Assembly: GCA_012845835.1 (NCBI GenBank)
Contig: JABAKD010000004.1
Span: 10,799,022 to 10,863,021 of the forward strand
Reading direction: 5' to 3'
Length of the DNA: 64,000 nt
Source of the DNA: Undaria pinnatifida
Lineage: Eukaryota > Sar > Phaeophyceae > Laminariales > Alariaceae
This document shows positions 51,501 through 59,065 of this stretch, in pieces (the first letter of the stretch is position 1; every line of letters starts with the position of its first letter). The position numbers and the translations under genes are program-made. Under the pieces are notes generated by a model. It made no database searches, was not told where the DNA came from, and saw only the letters and a list, made by a program, of their open reading frames with translations.

Positions 51501-54305
51501 CCCAACGCGCATGATACCCCCCCCCCCCATCCTGAGTGCACCGCCCCCCTCTCGCCTCCTTGTCATCTCTCAAACAACCAGAATACGATATCTGGGCGCC
51601 TCGGCTCCACAGCAGCAGGAGCAACAACAACAGCCGGAGTGGACATGCCCGCGTTGTTGCCTACCTGCGCGGTGGGTTGTGCGCGCTGGTTTCGTTCCGT
51701 CTAAAAGACGAGGCTGCGAGGGTCCTGGGTCGAGAAGAGGTGTGTGTGGGTCGGCAAGAGGTGTCGGGGGCAGGAGGAAAGGGGGTGGTCCAAGCAAAGT
51801 GTTTGGAGGACGGAGGGGTCGATACAAGATGGGGGGGGGGGGTGGGGGGAAGTTCAGACGAGGTGTTGGGTTTTTTTTGGGGGGGGTCGAGTCGAGGCGT
51901 TGCCAGGGAGCGAGGGAGTCGGAAAGGTGTTTGCGTGTAGCGTTGCAACAATCGCTCTGCTCTTGCTGTGCTAACATGGCGTATAGGGTATCTTCGGAGC
52001 AAGTTCGGTTCAGCAAGGCGGCACTTAATTGATTTCGGTCTGGCTGATATGTTTTGCGCTTTTTCATCTGGTTTAGGGTGGTACGGCATTTTTTTATCCT
52101 GCTTGTTGAGGGTCGAATTACAGAAAGTCACCGTCGATGTCATGGACGGCTAGAAGAGTCGATCGATTTAGCGCAAACAGAGGCTTCGTTTCTTGTTAGC
52201 GTGTCGGTAAAGTAGAGGGTTCGTTTCTTGTTATCGTGCCCGTGACAGATTCCATTGCCTGTACTTCCAATCTTGCTTACGTACCGTATCCCCTAAGCAC
52301 ACATCTTCCCGCCTCCCCTCCCACGGAAACCCCAACCGTAACCAATGGAAACCCTACCGAAACCATGGGACCCCCAACCGCAACCGTTCGACAAAAAAAA
52401 TGCGCAGCTCTTCGCGATTGGGCGAGCCATCGAGATAAGCTTGTCGGAAGACCCAGACCTTACCGTCCTCGAGGATGACGCCGACGATTTTTACTGCCAG
52501 TCTATCTGTGAGGAGGACTACATCAACGGCGGCGTCATCAGCGGTGGCGTCAGTAGCAGTGTAGATAGTGGTAATAGTGGTGTAGGTGGGATTTTTGGTG
52601 ATGTTAGTTTTGGCCCGCGTGAGCGGTGGGACCAACAGCAGCGGCAGCGGCAGCAGCGGCGGCTCAAGTCCGGGCCTTTGCGCATGATCCGTCACTGGGG
52701 TGCGGAGGCCGTGCCGTGTTTTTCTGGAGCTGCGCTTGTGAACCACGCTCCTCCTCGCCGAGAGGAGGGTGTTGCTGCTGCTCTTGCGATGGCGACGGGA
52801 AGGAACGTGGCCGAGAGTGACTATGGCGACAGCGGCGGCAAAAATAATGACAGTTGTAGCAACAGCAGCAACAACAACCAGGACAGCAACAACGACAACT
52901 CCATGCTGGTAGAAAACGGCGACTGCGGCAGCGGTGGCCATCCCCGATTCCCTACCCCAACCACCGCCTTCCCATCGGCTACAACAACGACTATCCTCGA
53001 CGATGCTACCAATACTCCACTCCCACCACCGCCACCAACAACAACAGCAACGACTACAAAGGGCCGCGTTGACAGCACTGCCAACGGCACCGCTGTCCTT
53101 AGCGGTGGCAGTAGCGGCAGCAACGAAAACGCCAGCAGCGGCTGTAGCAGCGACAGCTTCAGTGGGTGGTTGATGACCGGAGGCAGGGGGTCACATGACC
53201 CGCAACACCCGCAGGAACCACAAAAACCTTACAACCGGCACCACCCGCAAGGACCGCTGGGCCCTCAAAAACCGCGGGACCCGCAAAAACCGCAGCGTGG
53301 CTCGCAGCAGGGCTCGCTAGACTCACAGGGCTCGCAGCAGGACTGGCAGGGCTCGCAGCATCGCAGGCAAAACGAGCGGGGACAGCAGTCTCACTGGCAG
53401 AGCGAGCGGGGTTTCGATTCCTTGATGGAGGCGTTCGAAAGGCGGGGGAGGCCCGGGCGAGGTGTGGAGAAGATGAGGCGCCGTGGGAGCTTCAGAGGAG
53501 CGCAAGAGCTGGCTGCTTTGGATGACATGCATGCATGCTTGCGGTTACCGCGGAGTTCCTCGGGGGAAGCATGTGGGGAGGGGGCAGTGACGGAGAGGGG
53601 GGGGGGGGGGGGAGAGGAGACGCCGGGGAGGATGGGGAAGCAAGGACAGTGGTGGGGGGGGCGGGGGGAGGGGGGAGGGAGGGGCGTGACGGGGGAGGCA
53701 GGGGACGCCGGGGGAATGGGGGGGCGGAAGGCGGCGGCAGTGGCAAGGAAGGGGGGGGGGGGGGGGGAGGAGAAACTTGGCCCGCGGGGGGGGGAAAGGG
53801 GCGAGAGGCGGCGGCGGAAAGGGTAGAGGAGGGTTCAGATCCCCGGTTCATTGCGTCACCGCGACACCGACGGGGTGATGTTGGGGATGAGGTGGGATGG
53901 GGAGTTGGGACGGCCCCGTTGTTTTCGGCTGGGGAGGTTGGCCTCCGAACTCCCACCTCGCAGGGAAATCGTTGGGTTATCGGGAGACGTGTGGGGGACG
54001 GGGGAAACGGGGGAGACGGGAAGGGGGGGAGGGGTAACGCCGAGGCAGGCGGTGGTAGGTTGGGCGTTGGTAAAGCTGGAGGGGGGGGTGAGGGGTGGGG
54101 CGGTGGCGGTGCCAGTGCCCGCGACAATGGTACGGGCGCGGGTGCGGTGTACACCACCTTGGAAGGCGCTATTTTGTCGGTCGGGGACGCTCGCGTCGCG
54201 GCTGGGAAGCTGTTTTCTGACGTCGGTATCGGTGGTGGGAGTCTGGGTGGGGTAGAGCCCAGGGATTCCGCGCCAGAATGGAGAAATGGCCGGTACTTGA
54301 GGTAG
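36460..54305 (+). CDS. CCZ1: CCZ1 homologue (subunit of the Mon1-Ccz1 Rab7 exchange factor)
   Basis: Exons: 36460-36554, 41802-41905, 42463-42636, 43228-43847, 44187-44372, 45654-45752, 48304-49417, 51582-51739, 52408 to about 53600, about 53600-54305. Phases agree at the first eight junctions. Conserved blocks follow the CCZ1 order: the N-terminal strand ending HVLW-HYPSEASLGD, then RVKHVGLAQALLSFADRF, HGFLECEPGLWLVMVV, LRAAIARAYDTFALMHGAV, AVRLR-ETLASFFEGYLPG, GGALLLACTTEEPA, YDIWAPRLHSS, HARVVAYLRGGLCALVSF, DPDLTVLEDD and, near the end, RWVIGRR. CCZ1 pairs with MON1 (longin-domain proteins) to activate Rab7 on late endosomes and vacuoles; that role is inferred from the family. The protein is much longer than the usual about 480-500 residues because of Gly, Ser, Asn and Gln-rich insertions. 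The junction of the last two exons is unresolved. Confidence 0.78.
36555..41801 (+). other. 5.2 kb first intron of CCZ1
   Basis: Contains a 72-80 bp tandem duplication (37,405-37,545, sharing CATAACAAATCTGGCTCC) and a pair of about 130 bp diverged direct repeats (38,575-38,705 and 38,885-39,005, sharing TGCCACAC and TGTTGTGCCTCTGC-like parts). It also holds a dispersed repeat at 39,600-39,760. A CCCGACCCGAC-rich patch lies at 39,930-40,035. No exon recognised. Confidence 0.65.
39600..39760 (+). repeat. CTTGCAAAGATGAG dispersed repeat, copy A
   Basis: Shares AGGACCCCTCCCA, AAACTCACCCACA, GTACCAACAACGCAGCTTG, GATGAGTATTGACCCGAAA and CTCACAGCTGACGTC with copies at 50,585-50,735 and 55,790-55,945, and weaker copies at 32.3, 45.5, 50.0 and 57.0 kb. 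A short open frame from the ATG is present here but broken or altered in the other copies. Confidence 0.75.
41802..41905 (+). CDS. CCZ1: CCZ1 exon 2
   Basis: Reads HYPSEASLGDRVKHVGLA, QALLSFADRFRPRSDN. The VGL.qAl..F...F pattern is the most diagnostic N-terminal CCZ1 block. Acceptor CTGCCTGTACAG|G, donor AACG|GTAAGC. Confidence 0.8.
41906..42462 (+). other. CCZ1 intron 2
   Basis: 557 bp with a G/T-rich degenerate GGTGTTGGT-type stretch (41,930-42,260) in the sense strand. Nothing else recognised. Confidence 0.65.
42463..42636 (+). CDS. CCZ1: CCZ1 exon 3
   Basis: A Ser/Gly-rich start is followed by VEIVRTKRHCHGFLECEPG and LWLVMVVAVR. The last part corresponds to the conserved E..fWmVMVV strand of the longin domain. 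Acceptor TCTCCTATAG|AT, donor GGGGAG|GTGAGA, phase 1. Confidence 0.8.
42950..43172. repeat. Dispersed repeat of about 225 bp, shared with 63,255-63,475
   Basis: Both copies share GAGACTCGCC, CTCACGGCGCTTCGC, TGCCTGGTCG, GTGCTCCGTCCCGACAT and CATGCACG. Partial copies lie at 63,533-63,625 and, inverted, at 63,915-63,995. Within a CCZ1 intron here. Type unknown; no clear terminal repeats. Confidence 0.75.
43228..43847 (+). CDS. CCZ1: CCZ1 exon 4 (Ser and Gly-rich insertion, then conserved helix)
   Basis: ARNPESEDGR and a Ser run lead into a long Gly-rich insertion, then WVDETGLRAAIARAYDTF, ALMHGAVSVAL, a second Gly/Asp-rich part, and GYEVLRRLASARKRLRKA. The helix LR..i..aYd.F.L.hG matches the end of the CCZ1 longin domain. 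Acceptor CCGCAACAG|CT; proposed donor TATGAC|GTGCGT fits the next phase. Confidence 0.75.
44187..44372 (+). CDS. CCZ1: CCZ1 exon 5
   Basis: 62 codons, APLLERREEQSDRMEK to LLRVSPAVRLR, charged and helical. Acceptor AATCCCAAG|GCT, donor TTAAGG|GTGAGT, phase 0. A run of GGTT repeats starts directly after the donor. Confidence 0.7.
44373..45653 (+). other. CCZ1 intron 5 with GGTT arrays
   Basis: GGTT repeats begin directly after the donor (44,376-44,435) and recur at 45,140-45,210. TTATCATTA repeats lie at 45,310-45,375 and a CTTGCAAAGATGAG family copy at about 45,475-45,570. A candidate exon after TCTACCCAACAG (45,080) was rejected on phase. Confidence 0.7.
45654..45752 (+). CDS. CCZ1: CCZ1 exon 6
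   Basis: 33 codons, ETLASFFEGYLPGAGLAQ, PHFHLDMGYPQSLPV. Joined to exon 5 it gives AVRLRETLASFFEGYL, like the L...Le.FF..YL segment of CCZ1. Acceptor CGTGCGTAG|GAA, donor CCTGTG|GTGAGT, phase 0 on both sides. Confidence 0.78.
46217..46435 (+). repeat. A-rich tandem repeat with GGTACCGTCGGAGGA core
   Basis: Three to four units, each a GGTACCGTCGGAGGAT-like core followed by A/G-rich tracts of variable length, in CCZ1 intron 6. Confidence 0.85.
47299..47632. repeat. Three 90-bp tandem repeats plus an inverted copy
   Basis: Units start at about 47,299, 47,389 and 47,479 and share GTTGTAAACCCA, TACTAATACCAAGT and TTGTCCCCAAAA. At 47,575-47,632 the end of the unit recurs inverted (GGAAACCCTTTTTGGGGACAA), giving a foldback. 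Diverged relatives lie at 27,420-27,490, 49,715-49,805 and 58,250-58,310. Confidence 0.85.
47960..48097 (+). repeat. 68-bp tandem duplication before CCZ1 exon 7
   Basis: Two nearly identical units sharing CAGGTATCACCGACCAGCAC and AGACGAGTTTATGGTTAGT, in the last 350 bp of the intron. Confidence 0.9.
48304..49417 (+). CDS. CCZ1: CCZ1 exon 7 with Gly-Asn-Gly-Ile repeat insertion
   Basis: Starts DLYRRQLGLRMRHRVRR and RIRSLLAAGDC, then a GNGI-type repeat coded by a 12-bp tandem repeat at about 48,500-48,620. Next comes FHVEVDVAVTVAGGALLLAC, TTEEPAAV, corresponding to the LlvSTTLspdd block of plant CCZ1, then Gly/Glu-rich and a second Gly/Asn-rich part to CLEKNG. Acceptor TTGTTTCCGCAG|GAC, donor AATGGCG|GTGAGA. 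Hidden introns inside the Gly-rich parts cannot be excluded. Confidence 0.65.
49418..51581 (+). other. CCZ1 intron 7
   Basis: 2.16 kb. Holds relatives of the TTTCCAGTTG repeat (49,715-49,805), two members of the CTTGCAAAGATGAG family (49,955-50,085; 50,585-50,735), the repeat shared with 31 kb (50,775-50,945), and a GGGT/GGAT tetranucleotide array (51,205-51,410). An open stretch at about 51,030-51,150 could be an unrecognised exon but no phase-consistent splice sites were seen. Confidence 0.65.
50585..50735 (+). repeat. CTTGCAAAGATGAG dispersed repeat, copy B
   Basis: Close to copy A: ATAGGACCCCTCCCA, AAACTCACCCACA, AAGTACCAACAACGCAGCTT, TTGACCCGAAATTCGCCGAA, CTGACGTCGT, ending ATTTTTATAAAAT. 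Confidence 0.8.
51582..51739 (+). CDS. CCZ1: CCZ1 exon 8
   Basis: Two bases plus 52 codons: YDIWAPRLHSSRSNNN, then HARVVAYLRGGLCALVSF and KDEAARVLGREE. This fits the WAP+.f...(h)lvvY+...l.lLi block of CCZ1. Acceptor AACAACCAG|AA, donor GAAGAG|GTGTGT; phases fit the neighbours. An earlier donor after YLR would lose the conserved strand. Confidence 0.75.
51740..52407 (+). other. CCZ1 intron 8
   Basis: 668 bp, G-rich at the 5' side (long G run near 51,830). A small direct repeat GTTCGTTTCTTGTTA/GCTTCGTTTCTTGTTA at 52,180-52,235. Nothing else recognised. Confidence 0.6.
52408..53600 (+). CDS. CCZ1: CCZ1 exon 9 (3' boundary uncertain)
   Basis: Begins LFAIGRAIEISLSEDPDL, TVLEDDADDFYCQS after acceptor ATGCGCAG|CTC in phase 0, fitting the L..i...+...p.L..L..d block of CCZ1. 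A long Asn/Ser/Thr and Pro/Gln-rich insertion follows, then a helical part (FDSLMEAFERRG, ELAALDDMHACLRLP). The frame then runs into G homopolymers (about 53,596-53,775), where the coding frame changes. Confidence 0.6.
53600..54305 (+). CDS. CCZ1: CCZ1 last exon (5' boundary uncertain)
   Basis: In a different frame from exon 9: a Gly-rich start, then NRWVIGRRVGDGG, a Gly-rich insertion, and GAVYTTLEGAILSVGDARV, AAGKLFSDV, with the stop TAG at 54,303. The pieces match the C-terminal CCZ1 strand-helix block (WVigr...elY..le.....l......a...f). Either a short intron or a length error in the G runs joins it to exon 9. Confidence 0.6.
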
Positions 54306-55335
54306 TTTTTGTTACTATACCTAGTGTAAGGGAAGGCCTCATCTAGAGCAGTCCGACAGTTCCAGCAGAACACTTAGCACGAGGAACAAGGGATAGGAGT
54401 GCACACTCCACCCACACGAGTTGGAGTTGGAGAAGGTCGAGGGGTGTGTGTCACGGGGAGGGTGGTCGTCGTGAGTTTTTGGGGGCTGTCAATCATATTT
54501 CGGTTTCGGCGTTTTGAGTGCTATTCGGTGACGGTGTTGGTGACGTAGGTGTGGGCGGCGAATGACGGCATGGTGGGTTGTGGATACAGGTTGTGGTACG
54601 GAGTGGGGGGGGGCAGGCGTTGAAAATGTTCATGAATGATCATGATGTTACAGGTTATCGGTTAACTCCTGTTGGCACCCAGGTGTGAAAAGCGACAACT
54701 AGCGCGTTGTCATCAGTGTTCTACGAAGGGTGTGCAACCATGGAGGAAAAATCATGCTACGCGCGTGCCGTCGTGCGCTACGCTCTAGAGGCGTCCCACG
54801 AGACTAGCAGCAGTAGCAGCAGTTGGCACCGGTCCTCTCTGTCTCGAGGAGGCCCGTCGCCCGCTCGCGCGTGTGTCCGTGCGCGCGCGAGTTGAGCTCG
54901 ATCGACGGTTAGTCGAGACAGTGGTCATTCTGGTACTGTGTCAACGATCAGTATACTGGACTGCATCAGTACACGAACTACTGGTACAGTACGCGGCGGC
55001 AGTTAAGAATTCGCTGTTAAGAACTTTAGACTCGAGATTAGGACGAAAATAAGAACATGCCCTTTTTTGCACTGAAAATAGTGCAGAGCACACCCTGCCT
55101 TAGATAATATTGCCAGTCTGGCCAGAAATAAGAGATTATTTACTGGTGTCGCTTGCTGTGCAGCAGTACGTCTGGTAGATTCTACTGTTGTACGACCTAC
55201 AAGTTTACCTTGCTGCTGTCTTGAAAATTGAGACTCAGTAGTACTCCAGAGTATTTACTGGTACGGCCGTGGTACTGGTAGCGTCTACTGTACGAACCAC
55301 TGGTAGAGGTGCGCCATGTTTTTGCTTGAGGACAA

Positions 55336-55713
55336 AGATGCCAGGAGACGGCACTTTGACCCCTTGACCGACGTGACGGCAATTGTCCTATAATTGACCT
55401 TGACGCCAAACTAGTGTTTTAGTATGTACAGGCAAATATGTCAGGAGTAGACGGCATTTTCGCCGCTTGACCGACGGCAAGTTTCTAACAAATTTCCTTG
55501 CCTGACGCCAAACTACTAGGTTTTTGTGTATACAGTCAAGAATGTCATGAGACGGCACTTTCGGCCCTTGACCGACGGCAAATTTTCCAAAATTATGTGG
55601 ACGGACGCCAAACTACTACATTTAGTTTTTAGCGTGGAACGATCGGTTTGACGCCCTTGACCGAGCTGGACTTTTTCACTGTTTGACTGACCGTCTCCTG
55701 ATGATGGCATCTT
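55336..55713. mobile_element. Inverted-repeat element with internal tandem copies
   Basis: Begins AAAGATGCCAGGAGACGG and ends CCGTCTCCTGATGATGGCAT, imperfect inverted ends. Inside are about three diverged tandem units of about 100 bp, each with AGACGGCA, TTGACCGACGGCAA and GACGCCAAACTA. Relative of the element at 56,228. Confidence 0.7.
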
Positions 55714-55789
55714 TGTTTGAGGAGCTCTCTAGATGCCACACCCAGCAAATGATTTTTTCGAGAACAAATAAAAAATAAAAAACAAAATA

Positions 55790-55945
55790 ACAGGTACCAC
55801 TCCCATTAAGAGAAAAAAACCACCCACATCGTAATATACTACAAGTAAGTACCAACAACGCAGCTCTTGCAAAAATGAATATCGAGCCTCTAAATTCGTC
55901 GAACTCACAGCTGACGTCGTTGGAATAATTTTATAAAATAACGTG
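55790..55945 (+). repeat. CTTGCAAAGATGAG dispersed repeat, copy C
   Basis: Contains CACTCCCATTAAGAG, AAGTACCAACAACGCAGCT, GCAAAAATGAATAT, TTCGTCGAACTCACAGCTGA and ATTTTATAAAAT, like copies A and B. Confidence 0.8.
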
Positions 55946-56227
55946 CCACTCAAAGAATCCCATGTCCTAGGCATGGTACATAACATTTTGCCAAACAATG
56001 AAACTCTGAAAAAAAAAAATCACAAAAACCTGAAAAAAAATGTTTCCACCGAAACACCGCAGCAAAAAACACGGTGCCAAGAAAACTACTTTTTTGATGG
56101 CCCAGTCTGTGTGCGGCACAGACACCTTATTATAACAAAAACATACAGTAATATTATCGTTCGAGGATTAAACGAAAGAGAAAACTAAACACTCAAAAAG
56201 GGTCATAAAAAAAAATCTAGAGCAAGT

Positions 56228-56380
56228 ATGTCAGGAGACGGCACTTAGACCCCTTGACTGACGGCAATTTTTCCAACAACTTACCTTGACTGACGCTAAA
56301 CTACTAGGTTTTAGACTGGAATGATCGTTTGACGCCCTTGACCGCTGGACGATCTTCCTTGACTGATCGTCTCCTGACAT
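56228..56380. mobile_element. MITE-like element with 13-bp perfect TIRs
   Basis: Starts ATGTCAGGAGACG (56,228-56,240) and ends CGTCTCCTGACAT (56,368-56,380), a perfect 13-bp inverted repeat. The interior has one AGACGGCAC...GACTGACGGCAA...GACGCTAAACTA unit, as in the larger element at 55.3 kb. No coding capacity. Confidence 0.8.
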
Positions 56381-57203
56381 CTTTGATTTACAATCAGATG
56401 CATGGTGTACCACAGGGAGAATGTAGGACAGGTGTGACAGGCCGGTTTGACCGCTCTTGAGCGCGTTGTTGTTTCCTTCTTGTCGTCGACACCCTTCAAC
56501 CGGGATGTACCCCACGGTACTTCAGTTTTCATCATATTTCAGAGAGTCGGCACATCTAGGGGCTAAAGTGAAAGTGAACCCCCATGAAACAAACCCACCG
56601 CCTAGGTCTACAAACCGTTCGATGTTGCGAATCAGGAATGAAAAATAATTTCCGACGATTTTCTATTAATAGGTCAAGGAGCCCCGTCGCCGGGAGCTGG
56701 TTTCAAAACCCGGCGATTTCGACGAAGAAAAAAAGTTGGGGGGGGCTATATACAGTAGAACGAGTCCTTAGCACGCGCCAATGACCAAAAAAGCGAGACG
56801 AGTTTTTGTGACATGAAAAAAATCGAGCGTCTACAGCAACAGCAAGAACGTGCAGCAAAGTGCCATACGAGCATCGTCACACCGTGTTGCGCTTTCGGTG
56901 TCCTTCAGCTCTCTTTACACACGTTGCGCTTCGGGCACTCAACATGTCCCGTTTCGGGTGGTGTCGCCAGAGCTGAAACCGTCACCTTTCTTTTTGTCCG
57001 ACAATTTTCCCCCCTGTGAAAATAGATGTCGTTCCTCTTCGAAAAGTTGAGTTGCAACCATTCAATCGGCCGTACTCACATCTGACGTGTTTTAATTTTT
57101 ATACAGTGTACGGCCATCAGAGTGGGAACGCTAGGAATCTAATATCGTTCCAGGTCCCAAGCGTTCCAATGCCTTTTCCGGGTGGGGGGGGGGGCTAAGA
57201 CAC

Positions 57204-57591
57204 TGTTATAGGGCTTATTTTGGGTATCAGCTATTGGTTAACCTCTTGCAAGTGGTCAAACGGACTAATACCCCACTAATACAGTATTAACAAATGGCGT
57301 CGTCGGCAGGACCACGTTTTTTTTGGGGGTCGTGGGTTCAAATCCCACCGTCCACAATAATAATGAACTTTTTCAGACTTTCGCCATGTCGAACTTGAAG
57401 AATACTCTCCCCCGTATCCCCAGGTAATGAAACGGCTTGAGGATGTATTGACAGGTCCGCCCGTATATCCGGCCGACCTGCTATCCCGCCGCTTCAGGGG
57501 GGGGGAGTGTTATAGGGCTTAGATTGGGCAAGCTATTGGTTCACCTCTTGCAAGTGGTCAAACGGTCTAATACCCCACTAATACTTTAACA
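57204..57591 (+). mobile_element. TRIM: miniature LTR retrotransposon with 84-89 bp LTRs
   Basis: LTR 1 is 57,204-57,292 and LTR 2 is 57,508-57,591. Both start TGTTATAGGGCTTA or TGTTATAGGGCTTATT, share GCTATTGGTT, CTCTTGCAAGTGGTCAAACG and CTAATACCCCACTAATAC, and end TTAACA. Two bases after LTR 1 comes TGGCGTCGTCGGCAGGA, a primer-binding-site-like TGG start. Directly before LTR 2 is a polypurine tract (AGGGGGGGGGAG). Flanks show a 4-bp ACAC direct repeat (57,200-57,203; 57,592-57,595). The 215-bp interior codes for nothing. Confidence 0.85.
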
Positions 57592-58699
57592 ACACCCCCT
57601 CAGGAACCTTTGCCATGTTCTCAGCCCACAAAATCTTAGCAGAAAAAAATACCAAACATATTGCCATGTTTGAGTGACGTGGTCCACACAGTTTTCTCGG
57701 TTTTCAAAAACGCGCGGCGAAGAAGCCGCGCTCGGGTCGGAACCTTAACCTAAGTAAGGATTAGCGTTGGGGTTGGGTTGGGTCGACGCCCTCTCGCGAT
57801 TTGCAAAAACACAAAAACGCGAAAAAAAACATCCTGAAAACGTCTTACGAAGTGAAATAAATTATGTTTTTCGTACCTGGTACGAGTTATGGGTCAAAAA
57901 CCGGTGAAGGGCGCATTTCCCACGAGGGCAAATGCACCATCCGGAAAGCTTTGTGACACAGACCTCAGAAGTTCTCCTGCGAGTACCCAATAGTACAGGT
58001 ACTCGCAGCTATTTCCTCTCTATATACTCAACACGACCACCGATGAACAGCTGCTCGTCATTGCTTCCATCAGCTACGCACCGAAGTAGCGGGCGGTTGG
58101 CAACAACGCTACGTTACGCGCAAAACTAACCCCCCCGAGACAACAACCCAATCGAACGCGACTGATCTACAGGCCTACAGTAGCTTCCGAGCCGCCATCC
58201 GAACCTGTATCGCCCCTACCGAACAACGCCTTCGCCCTTTAACCCTTTGAGCACCGCACTCCTGAAGTGGGGGTAAACTACTTGGGATTAGAATAGGAAA
58301 ACTTTTGGAGTTGGAGAATTCCTCGCACATTATATATTTCTCCCTCCCTAGACGGAATATGGATCCGAGGTCACTAGGCAGGGTCTTCTCCCCCCTCCCC
58401 ACTACGATACGCGCCTTCATTTTTTATCGCGAGAAAAATTCAGCAATTCTCATGAAAAAAACAAATAATTCGAGTCGTTTTTTTCCCGTCTCCAAAAACG
58501 TGTGGTGCAGTTCTCACGGGCTAAAAAGCGAAAAAAAAAAGGGCAAAAAAGGACGGTCGACGCGTCGAGCGAAACGAGATGAAAGACGCCAACAACAACA
58601 ACAACAACAACACGCCTCCAGTAGCTTCATCATGAAGCCATCAACTCGGCATGAAGCCTCTCCTTTCATAAGCGTTGGAAGCTGGAAATGGTACGGGCT

Positions 58700-58960
58700 A
58701 CTGCTTTGATGCTGCTGCTGCCGCTATTGCCGCTGCCGTCGCCGCCGCTGCTGCTTGCTATTGCTGCCACTGCCTATCTTGCTACTGCTGCTGCCGCTGC
58801 TGCTGCTGCTGCTGCTGCCGATGCTGCTGTTACTGTTGCCTCCGCTGCTGCTTCTAACTACAGTTGCTGCCGCTGCTGCCTCCGCTGATGCTGCTGCCGC
58901 CGACGCTGTCGATGGTGGTGTTGGTGTTGGTGTTGGTGTTGGTGTTGGTGGAGGTGGTGG
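58700..58960. repeat. CTG/CAG triplet-rich tract and TTGGTG run beside the desulfurase stop
   Basis: Degenerate CTG, CCG, TTG triplets (plus strand) followed by GGTGTT units at 58,915-58,955, immediately downstream of the stop codon and so probably in the 3' UTR of the minus-strand gene. Confidence 0.75.
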
Positions 58961-58972
58961 TGATGCTACTGT

Positions 58973-59065
58973 CTACTCTTCGGCGGCGAAGAAAGACGGT
59001 TCACCCGCGACCAGCCCCGCCCCGCCTTCCATGCCCTTGAACATCTCCAACGTCGACTTCAATGC
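58973..59065 (-). CDS. sufS: Cysteine desulfurase last exon
   Basis: Acceptor CCGTTGCAG|GCA; 30 codons plus TAG, starting [15 protein letters not shown] and ending FFAAEE. The first nine residues fit the family's C-terminal helix; the tail is somewhat longer than usual. Confidence 0.8.
   Translation of the reverse strand, partial: ALKSTLEMFKGMEGGAGLVAGEPSFFAAEE

Larger units (their letters stand above)
54306..58972. other. Intergenic region between convergent CCZ1 and cysteine desulfurase genes
   Basis: 4.7 kb without a recognised gene. It holds two TIR elements, a copy of the CTTGCAAAGATGAG family, the TRIM element, and a CTG/CAG-rich degenerate triplet region (58,700-58,910) near the desulfurase stop. 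Confidence 0.7.

Noticed and set aside
57300..57352. tRNA-like T arm (GTGGGTTCAAATCCCAC)
   Set aside because: Lies inside the TRIM; no matching acceptor stem, D arm or anticodon arm, so it is not called a tRNA gene.
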